A model generated the notes under the pieces. That model did not search any database. It worked only from the letters and a program-made list of their open reading frames with translations, and had not been told where the DNA came from. Of a stretch of 64,000 nucleotides of DNA, positions 58,368-64,000 are shown in pieces. Position 1 is the first letter of the stretch, and each line of letters starts with the position of its first letter. Both the position numbers and the translations under genes were made by a program. The DNA lies in NCBI RefSeq assembly GCF_009650435.1, contig NZ_VVIP01000052.1:62001-126000 (forward strand). Reading direction: 5' to 3'. Source of the stretch: Foetidibacter luteolus (GTDB taxonomy: Bacteria; Bacteroidota; Bacteroidia; Chitinophagales; Chitinophagaceae).

Positions 58368-59849
58368 TTGCTGCCAGGAAAAGTAAAAAGCTTTTATACC
58401 AAATTATTTATCAAGTTGAATATCCGGGTATTATTTAAGCGGGCATGGAACTCTCCCACGATAATGACGTGGATGAGCTATTTTACCAAGTCTGCCAACC
58501 TTTTGCTTATTCTGCCGCTTATTCTTAAGCGTTTTGCATTACCTGAAGTGGCTATCTGGTATCTTTTTGCTGCCATTCTTTCCATGAGCAGCCTGGCAGA
58601 TTTCGGTTTTCGTAATACTTTTATCCGTTTGTTTGCCCTGGCCTTTGGCGGCGCCAGGGATATAGGCGTTTTTACAAAAGATTCTGAAAAGTCGGATGGT
58701 ACTGTTAACTGGCATCTGATAGAGCGGTTGTATTCTTCCATGGGCCGCATATACATTTACTCAACACTGGCTTTTTTTGGATTATTACTGGCACTGGGTT
58801 CTTATTCACTGGTAAAACCAATATCAGAATCTGCTCACCAGGCGCAGGCATGGGCTGCCTGGTTGATTATCCTAGTGGGTATAGTGGCCGATTTTTACGG
58901 TAAAGTTTTCACTAATTACCTGGAGGGAATGTACCAGATTGCCCTGGTAAGAAGAATTGAAACCTTGTTTAAGATTGGCAGTATTGGAAGCAGCTTCCTG
59001 GTATTATTATTTGCCCCCAGCCTGCTTAACCTTACCATTGCGCACAGTAGCTGGATGGTAATTAATGTATTCCGCAACAGGTTTTTGGCAAGGCATATAT
59101 ACGATGGAAAGCTGAAGCTTTTTAAACCTCAGCCTTTTGAAAAAAACTTCTTCAAAAAAATATGGCAACCTGCATGGAGAAGCGGTATATCTGGCCTTAT
59201 GTCTAATGGCCTTACAAATTTAACCGGCATTATCTATGCGCAGTTGGGCAATACGGCATCTGTTGCTTCTTACATGATTGCGCTAAGGGTTATAACTGAA
59301 ATCAGAAATGTTTCTAATGCGCCATTTTACAGTAAAATACCGCTGATGGCTAAGCTGCGTGCAGAAGGCAACTACGACCGTTTGATACAGGTGGCGCAAC
59401 GGGGCATGAAGATGACACACATTGTATTTACAACTGGTGTTTTATTCGTTGGTCTTTTCTTTGGTTATTTTATAAGTTTATTAAAAACAGACACACAGTT
59501 TGTTGAGCCTAAGTTGTGGTTATTGATGTCTGTGGCATTTTATGTACAGCGGTATGGTGCCATGCACATGCAGTTGTACAATACAACCAATCATATTATT
59601 GGCCATATAGCCGATACTATTGCCGGAGGGTTATTTATCATAACGTCTTTATTGCTGGTAAAACAGCTTCAGTTGTTTGCTATACCAGTAGGTATGCTGG
59701 TAGGCTATCTTGGTTTTTATGCATGGTTTGCTGCTTATTTTTCTTTGAAATCTTTGAATATAAGTCTTATAAAATTTGAATATAAAGTTTCTGTCATACC
59801 CGCAGTGCTGTTTTTATTGTATTCGGTGGTAAGGCTTATTGGAGTTTAA
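58368..59849 (+). CDS. Polysaccharide flippase (Wzx/MATE-like)
   Basis: 493 residues. The start is a TTG at 58368 because a stop codon lies two codons upstream; the next ATG would remove the first 32 residues. There are about 12-14 membrane helices in the polysaccharide-synthase arrangement (YFTKSANLLLILPLIL, VAIWYLFAAILSMSSLADFGF at the start). It would flip a lipid-linked repeat unit across the inner membrane. A Wzy polymerase is not recognised in the window. It is followed by about 220 bases with a partial repeat A and then the MptE-like trio. Confidence 0.82.
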   Translation: MLPGKVKSFYTKLFIKLNIRVLFKRAWNSPTIMTWMSYFTKSANLLLILPLILKRFALPEVAIWYLFAAILSMSSLADFGFRNTFIRLFALAFGGARDIGVFTKDSEKSDGTVNWHLIERLYSSMGRIYIYSTLAFFGLLLALGSYSLVKPISESAHQAQAWAAWLIILVGIVADFYGKVFTNYLEGMYQIALVRRIETLFKIGSIGSSFLVLLFAPSLLNLTIAHSSWMVINVFRNRFLARHIYDGKLKLFKPQPFEKNFFKKIWQPAWRSGISGLMSNGLTNLTGIIYAQLGNTASVASYMIALRVITEIRNVSNAPFYSKIPLMAKLRAEGNYDRLIQVAQRGMKMTHIVFTTGVLFVGLFFGYFISLLKTDTQFVEPKLWLLMSVAFYVQRYGAMHMQLYNTTNHIIGHIADTIAGGLFIITSLLLVKQLQLFAIPVGMLVGYLGFYAWFAAYFSLKSLNISLIKFEYKVSVIPAVLFLLYSVVRLIGV

Positions 59850-59963
59850 ATTTTTTGTTGTAGTGTGTAAGAAAATATTGTGAAGGGGTTGATTAATTAT
59901 GGTTACATGAGAAATTGGTTTAATAGCAAAATGTGGGAAAAGCTGAATAGAAATGCTGCAGGT

Positions 59964-59980
59964 GCAGTGAGTGACACAAC
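59964..59980 (-). repeat. Partial copy of dispersed repeat family A
   Basis: GCAGTGAGTGACACAAC; on the minus strand it is GTTGTGTCACTCAC followed by a degraded end. It is the fifth occurrence of the core and lies in the gap before the MptE-like genes. Confidence 0.6.
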
Positions 59981-60072
59981 GGAAGTTTAATAGTATTCCC
60001 GTAGTTGGTCCCCAAAAATCTGTTTTGCAGTTGTTGAGCATATGTTATTAACAGGATAAACGAAAATTAAAC

Positions 60073-61179
60073 ATGAACAGGTATATACATAAATTAAGCG
60101 AAGCTTTTAAGAAAGAGGGCCCGGCAGGTGCTTTTAAAAAAATAATGCGTAATGTTTCCATACGCAGTAAAAGAAAGCTTACAATTAATAAAAGAAGCCT
60201 GGAAAACTGGGCTGATCTTAAGGGGAAATTCAAAGGCAAGAGAGCTTTCTTAATTGGCAATGGCCCCTCTCTTAATAAAACCCCGCTGTACCTGCTGGAG
60301 GATGAATACTGTATTTGCTTTAACAGGTTTAATGTAATGTTTGAGCGGCTGGGGTGGGTGCCTAAGTTTTACATGTGTGCAGATGCGCTTGTTGCTAAAG
60401 ATATGGCCGGGGAAATTAATGAAATTGCCAGCCAGGTAGAGTTGGCTTTTTTCCCGGATATACATACCAGCGGCCTTGATTTCAGAACGTTTATAGATGA
60501 CAGAGAAAACATTCAATGGATGTTTCCTGAATTCAAGGGGTTTTATTTCGACCTGCCTAAAGTTGGCCTCGGCGGTTCTGTAGCCTACCCGGCATTGCAG
60601 GTATTAACCTTTCTTGGGTTTTCAGAAATTTACCTGATTGGGGTGGATATGAATTACCAGGTGGTAAAATCGGTTAAGGAAATAAAAGGTACGGATGTGG
60701 CTTCTCAAAAAGATGATGATCCCAACCACTTTGACCCGCGCTATTTTGGCACCAACAGAAAGTATCACCAGCCCGTTAAAGCCGTGGTGGATAATATCAT
60801 GTCTTCGTTCGATTACGCGGCTGTTAAAATAGCGGAAAACACCCCCACCAAAGTATATAATGCAGGCATAGGCAGCAAGGTGGAATGTTTTGAGAAGGTA
60901 GATTTTAACAGCCTGTTTTCCAATGTTACCGAAGAGGAAAAATTCAGGTTGTTTGGTAAACCATTTTCAAAAGCAGTTACTTTTAACAACTACGATGATA
61001 TGGTTGCCAAAGCAACCCTCGTAAATGCTAAAGACGAAATATCAGAAGGGATGCCTTACTTTCTTGCCCCGGTTGAATTGGGGGGAGCTTTAATTAAAGA
61101 TTTGATTTTTAAGTACATACCGTTTGGCCCGTATAAGGATAATATGCTGTTTGTATCCCGTACCCTGCTCGAAAAATAA
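60073..61179 (+). CDS. MptE-like/DUF115 domain protein, paralogue 1 (glycosyltransferase candidate)
   Basis: 368 residues without signal peptide. An N-terminal basic helix is followed by a Rossmann-like domain with AFLIGNGPSLNKTPLYLL (residues about 58-75), CICFNRFNVMFERLGW and SEIYLIGVDMNYQ. The GNGPSL-type loop and the GVDMNY strand are shared with the MAF flagellin-glycosylation and MptE-like group and with sialyltransferases such as CstII. A DPNHFDPRYFG segment recurs in paralogue 3. A transferase of a CMP- or nucleotide-activated sugar acid is likely in this cluster. It is the first of three tandem paralogues. Confidence 0.72.
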   Translation: MNRYIHKLSEAFKKEGPAGAFKKIMRNVSIRSKRKLTINKRSLENWADLKGKFKGKRAFLIGNGPSLNKTPLYLLEDEYCICFNRFNVMFERLGWVPKFYMCADALVAKDMAGEINEIASQVELAFFPDIHTSGLDFRTFIDDRENIQWMFPEFKGFYFDLPKVGLGGSVAYPALQVLTFLGFSEIYLIGVDMNYQVVKSVKEIKGTDVASQKDDDPNHFDPRYFGTNRKYHQPVKAVVDNIMSSFDYAAVKIAENTPTKVYNAGIGSKVECFEKVDFNSLFSNVTEEEKFRLFGKPFSKAVTFNNYDDMVAKATLVNAKDEISEGMPYFLAPVELGGALIKDLIFKYIPFGPYKDNMLFVSRTLLEK

Positions 61180-61283
61180 TTACCGGCTAAAATAATTGCG
61201 GTGGTGTTAATGCTATGCCATATAAAACAAAGCAGGCAGTGTATGCCTGTTGTTGAATAAATAGATGTATAAATTTTAAAAGT

Positions 61284-62114
61284 ATGAGCAGGTTAAGATA
61301 TTTAAAGGATTTGTCTTTCAAAGAATTATCTGTTGAGAGAATTGCAACTGCTATAAATTCAAGAATGAAGGATCTGCCTCATTTATTGTCATGGCATCTT
61401 AACAGCAGAACGGCAAAAAACAACAAGAAAAAACTGGAGGCCTTTCATAATATACATAAAGGAAAAAGATGCTTTATTGTAGCCAATGGCCCAAGTTTAA
61501 AAAATACGGATTTGTCTTTATTGAAAGACGAAATAACCATTGGCATGAACCGCATTTACCTGAGTGCAGAGCAAAATGGCTTTATGCCCACCTATATAGT
61601 TGTACATGACATACCTGTGCAACTACTGCAGTTTAGGGAAGATTTTGAGCAGCTTGCATTGCCTAAGTTTTTTAACTGGAATGCCCGTAAGCATTTTACG
61701 CATAAGGATAACCTCACGTTCATTCGCTCAGATTACAGCCCGCATTTTTCAACAGACCTCACTAAAAGCACCTGGGGCGGGCATAGCGTAACCAATATAT
61801 GCATTCAGCTTGCATTTTACATGGGGTTTGATGAAGTGTACCTGGTAGGTAAAGATCACAATTACGAACAAAAGGGTACGCCAGGTAAAATGATTAAAGC
61901 AACGGGCGAAGAAACAAACCATTTTGCCAAAGGATACTACAAAAAAGGCATGGGATGGCGTATACCGGATTACAAAGGAGAGGAACTGGCATATACGCTG
62001 GCCAGGGAAGGATTTGAAAAAGCAGGCCGCAAAATTTTCGATGCTACCATCAATGGAAAACTGGAAATATTTCCAAAAGTTGATTACTATTCTCTCTTTA
62101 AGCAAAAGGCATAA
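61284..62114 (+). CDS. MptE-like/DUF115 domain protein, paralogue 2
   Basis: 276 residues, about 90 shorter than its neighbours at the C-terminus. The core elements are FIVANGPSLKNTDLSLL (NGPSLKN as in CstII sialyltransferase), TIGMNRIYLSAEQNG, THMGFDE-like IQLAFYMGFDEVYLVGKDHNY, and NHFAKGYYKKG corresponding to the DPNHFDPRYFG of the others. It probably shares the catalytic type with a different acceptor. It ends three bases before paralogue 3 begins (stop TAA 62112-62114, ATG 62118), hence operonic. Confidence 0.72.
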   Translation: MSRLRYLKDLSFKELSVERIATAINSRMKDLPHLLSWHLNSRTAKNNKKKLEAFHNIHKGKRCFIVANGPSLKNTDLSLLKDEITIGMNRIYLSAEQNGFMPTYIVVHDIPVQLLQFREDFEQLALPKFFNWNARKHFTHKDNLTFIRSDYSPHFSTDLTKSTWGGHSVTNICIQLAFYMGFDEVYLVGKDHNYEQKGTPGKMIKATGEETNHFAKGYYKKGMGWRIPDYKGEELAYTLAREGFEKAGRKIFDATINGKLEIFPKVDYYSLFKQKA

Positions 62115-62117
62115 TAT

Positions 62118-63197
62118 ATGAGATCATTACTAAAAAAAGCAAAGAAAACCCTTGAAAATGATGGTGTAAAGGTATTGGGTATCAGGGTTTTTAATTATTC
62201 CATAGTAAAGTTAAAACGCCTTACCCGCAAAACGGATAAAGCCAATCTTGAAAAATGGAAACAACTGAAAGACAAGTATAAGGGAGAACGAATATTTGTA
62301 ATTGGTAATGGCCCATCTTTAAACAGAACTTCTGTACACCTTCTTAAAGATGAGTACACCATGTGCTTTAACCGTATCAACCTTATGTTTGAGCGGCTTA
62401 ATTTTAAGCCAGACTTTTACGTGGTTATTGATGACCTGGTTGTATTGGATAACGATAAGGAAATAAATACCGAAATATTGCCCCAGGTAAAATATGCCTT
62501 CTTCCCCGATATACACCCATCTAATGTTGATTTTATCAACTATATAGACCATGCAGAAAATGTACACTGGTTTAAGTCAGACATTCCAGCTTTCAGAAGC
62601 GATTTGCCCTACTGTGGGCACAACAAAACAGTAGTGAATGCCGGCCTGCAAATTGCCGCTTATCTTGGTTTTTCTGAAATCTATATGATTGGTGTGGATA
62701 TGGCCTTCAGCGATCAGAAGGTTAAGAAAATCACCTCCAGGGATTGGCAGGCTGGTGAGAACGATCCAAACCATTTCGACCCCCGATACTTTGGCAACGG
62801 CAGAAAGTATCATAACCCAACCGTGCCCGAAATGATAGAAAAATTTGAGGAGGGTAAAAAGTTTTTTGATAAACTGGGGGTTAAAATTTACAATGCCGGC
62901 GTTGGGGGTAAGCTGGAGGTTTTTCCAAGGGTTAATTTTGACTCGCTGTTTAATTATACCGATGATGAAATTATTGCACTCTTTTCCGATATAGAAATAT
63001 TGAAGAAAATGAACCTTGATTTCAGGTATGTTATTGAGAATGCTCCCCTGGTTACAGATGCTTCCGCAGAAACATTTCCAAAAATATTCAAGGCCGATAT
63101 TGATTTAGGCATAACCCTTATTCACAAGCTTATTCATACTTACGCCCCTGTTGGCCCCTATAAAGGCCAGTATTATTTTGTAAATCGTTCTTTGTAA
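62118..63197 (+). CDS. MptE-like/DUF115 domain protein, paralogue 3
   Basis: 359 residues, closest to paralogue 1: FVIGNGPSLNRTSVHLL, MCFNRINLMFERLNFKPDFY, SEIYMIGVDMAFSDQ, DPNHFDPRYFGNGRKYHNP and YNAGVGGKLEVFPRVNFDSLF. Both have a C-terminal extension ending in a YxPxGPYKxxxxFV-type segment (TYAPVGPYKGQYYFV here). The DPNHFDPRYFG pattern is likely the acceptor or catalytic region. A strong terminator follows at 63258. Its place at the end of the cluster fits a glycosyltransferase role. Confidence 0.72.
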   Translation: MRSLLKKAKKTLENDGVKVLGIRVFNYSIVKLKRLTRKTDKANLEKWKQLKDKYKGERIFVIGNGPSLNRTSVHLLKDEYTMCFNRINLMFERLNFKPDFYVVIDDLVVLDNDKEINTEILPQVKYAFFPDIHPSNVDFINYIDHAENVHWFKSDIPAFRSDLPYCGHNKTVVNAGLQIAAYLGFSEIYMIGVDMAFSDQKVKKITSRDWQAGENDPNHFDPRYFGNGRKYHNPTVPEMIEKFEEGKKFFDKLGVKIYNAGVGGKLEVFPRVNFDSLFNYTDDEIIALFSDIEILKKMNLDFRYVIENAPLVTDASAETFPKIFKADIDLGITLIHKLIHTYAPVGPYKGQYYFVNRSL

Positions 63198-63257
63198 AGA
63201 AGGCGTAGCAGAAGTAATGTTTGTTGGTAAGGAATCTTACACAATCTAAAATTTCGG

Positions 63258-63285
63258 GATGGCTTATCGCAAGCCATCTTTTTTT
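63258..63285 (+). terminator. Rho-independent terminator of the polysaccharide operon
   Basis: GATGGCTT (63258-63265) and AAGCCATC (63271-63278) form an 8-bp perfect stem with a five-base loop, followed by seven T. Confidence 0.85.
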
Positions 63286-63297
63286 GTTTCAGCATTT

Positions 63298-63385
63298 TTA
63301 TGATACCGGCAATAGTGCCTTGTGGCATCATCGTTGCGTCGCAATCCTTTCATCGCCTGGTACACCGGGCATCTTTTCAGGCCCG
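63298..63385 (+). repeat. TTGCGTCGCAA element, copy 5
   Basis: TTTTTATGATACCGGC at the left, palindrome TTGCGTCGCAA (63334-63344) followed by TCCTTTCATCGCC. It shares TTGCGTCGCAATCCTTTCAT exactly with copy 1 at 18658-18677. With the terminator it fills the gene-free stretch 63198-63519. Confidence 0.75.
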
Positions 63386-63519
63386 AATAGAAACACATAG
63401 CTACTACTGGCCACGCAACCATACCTGGCAAATACAAAGTAATTTACCCGTTGCAGCCTTCTTAAGCCGTGCACGGTAGTGCGTATTGTTACAATGAAAT
63501 TTTGGTTATAAGGCTAATG

Positions 63520-64000
63520 CTACTTTACACCACCCGGTACTATTTCTTTTTCAGCCGGCAGAAGATAAGTGGTGCTTATAGTTGTTGGTACGGTAGTTTT
63601 TTCCACGGTTAGCCCATCCGGCTTTTCTTCTTCTTTTGCGGTTTTTTGCACATTGGAACCATATTTTCTTCTTAAAGACATAATTGGTTTTTCTACCAGG
63701 TTATAACTGCCTAATGCAAACGCAAAAGAACCTGTTACCACTACCGCGTACCAAATTTTCGATTCCGGGGTAAGAAAATGATTGGCTGCCGTAATAACAA
63801 AAGAATGAAACAGGTAAAGCGAATAACTGAGCTTTCCTATAAACGCTAAAGGGTTAGTTGCCAGTATTTTTGCAAACAGGCTGTATTTTTCGTTATATAC
63901 AATCGGTGGTATTAATATGGCCAGGCCCAACCCCTGCAGAGTATATTTAAAAGTTTGGCTAAAGAATTCATCTTTGTATCCAAGGCTTATGATGATAAGC
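63520..64000 (-). CDS. Acyltransferase family 3 protein (OafA/YrhL-like), C-terminal part
   Basis: The open frame runs from the stop at 63520 to the window edge on the minus strand, so the N-terminus is beyond 64000. 160 residues are visible. Two or three membrane helices (GLGLAILIPPIVY, NPLAFIGKLSYSLYLFHSFVI, IWYAVVVTGSFAFALGSYNLVEKPIM) are the usual end of the membrane-bound acyltransferase-3 family; SYSLYLFHSF and NLVEKPIM are typical. A polar tail of about 50 residues follows. Such enzymes add acetyl groups to surface polysaccharides, which suits the neighbouring cluster. Confidence 0.8.
   Translation of the reverse strand, partial: LIIISLGYKDEFFSQTFKYTLQGLGLAILIPPIVYNEKYSLFAKILATNPLAFIGKLSYSLYLFHSFVITAANHFLTPESKIWYAVVVTGSFAFALGSYNLVEKPIMSLRRKYGSNVQKTAKEEEKPDGLTVEKTTVPTTISTTYLLPAEKEIVPGGVK

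Overview
The window looks like a chromosomal segment of a Bacteroidota bacterium, most probably of the Chitinophagaceae type. The reasons are a SusC/SusD pair, many signal-peptide lipoproteins, Bacteroidota-type promoters (TAnnTTTG, some with an upstream TTTG), almost no Shine-Dalgarno sequences, and families such as DUF6934-like, DUF5690-like and HEAT/GT2 proteins. I saw no rRNA, tRNA, CRISPR array or intact insertion sequence. Function names come from motifs and family recall; no database search was possible.

Layout. 1-5 kb: an edge membrane gene, an archaemetzincin-type lipoprotein protease, a methyltransferase lipoprotein, small unknowns, an SseB-like protein and a TPR protein. 5-16.3 kb (minus strand): a coherent phosphonate-utilisation locus, read from right to left as XRE-cupin regulator, SusC, SusD, secreted alkaline-phosphatase-superfamily enzyme, PhnZ-like diiron oxygenase, PhnX-like phosphonatase, MFS transporter and a phosphonate-type FAD oxidoreductase. 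16.7-23.4 kb: an RND efflux trio (outer membrane factor, pump, adaptor). 23.4-29 kb: housekeeping and accessory genes (nucleosidase-like, Rieske, DUF3800, HflX), a frameshifted GNAT-like gene with a small partner, and a beta-barrel. 29-35.8 kb: three receiver-domain regulators followed by HEAT, glycosyltransferase 2 and LTA-synthase-like genes. 36-44 kb: MutS-core ATPase, dihydroorotase, a Wzi/RemB-like barrel, a truncated DUF6934-like gene with a small partner, and cysN-cysD-cysC for sulfate activation. 44-64 kb: a surface polysaccharide cluster with epimerase, Wza, Wzc, then a sugar pathway (2-hydroxyacid dehydrogenase, Gfo/Idh, GmhA-like SIS, SDR, AroB-like cyclase, YhcH, NeuA-like CMP-transferase, HpcH/HpaI aldolase, IMPase, second YhcH), a flippase, three MptE-like/GT-like paralogues and an edge acyltransferase.

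Two blocks deserve most attention. The phosphonate locus joins TonB-dependent uptake (SusCD) to two different C-P cleavage enzymes, which suggests capture of a phosphonate-bearing macromolecule or lipid. The polysaccharide cluster has a CMP-ulosonate-type cytidylyltransferase and two YhcH proteins but no NeuB/KdsA. It has instead a pyruvate-type class II aldolase and an AroB-like cyclase with an altered active-site lysine, so it may make an unusual CMP-activated sugar acid or a C7 cyclitol.

The intergenic DNA is unusually structured. At least four families of short dispersed repeats occupy most gaps: an exact 20-mer in four places, a palindromic TTGCGWCGCAA core in five, a hairpin element with a compensatory base change in two copies, and a nested inverted repeat in two or three. 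There is also a MITE-like element near 45.4 kb. Two separate gene pairs (27.4 and 40.5 kb) have a damaged larger gene and an intact small basic partner, as expected of decaying two-gene accessory modules.
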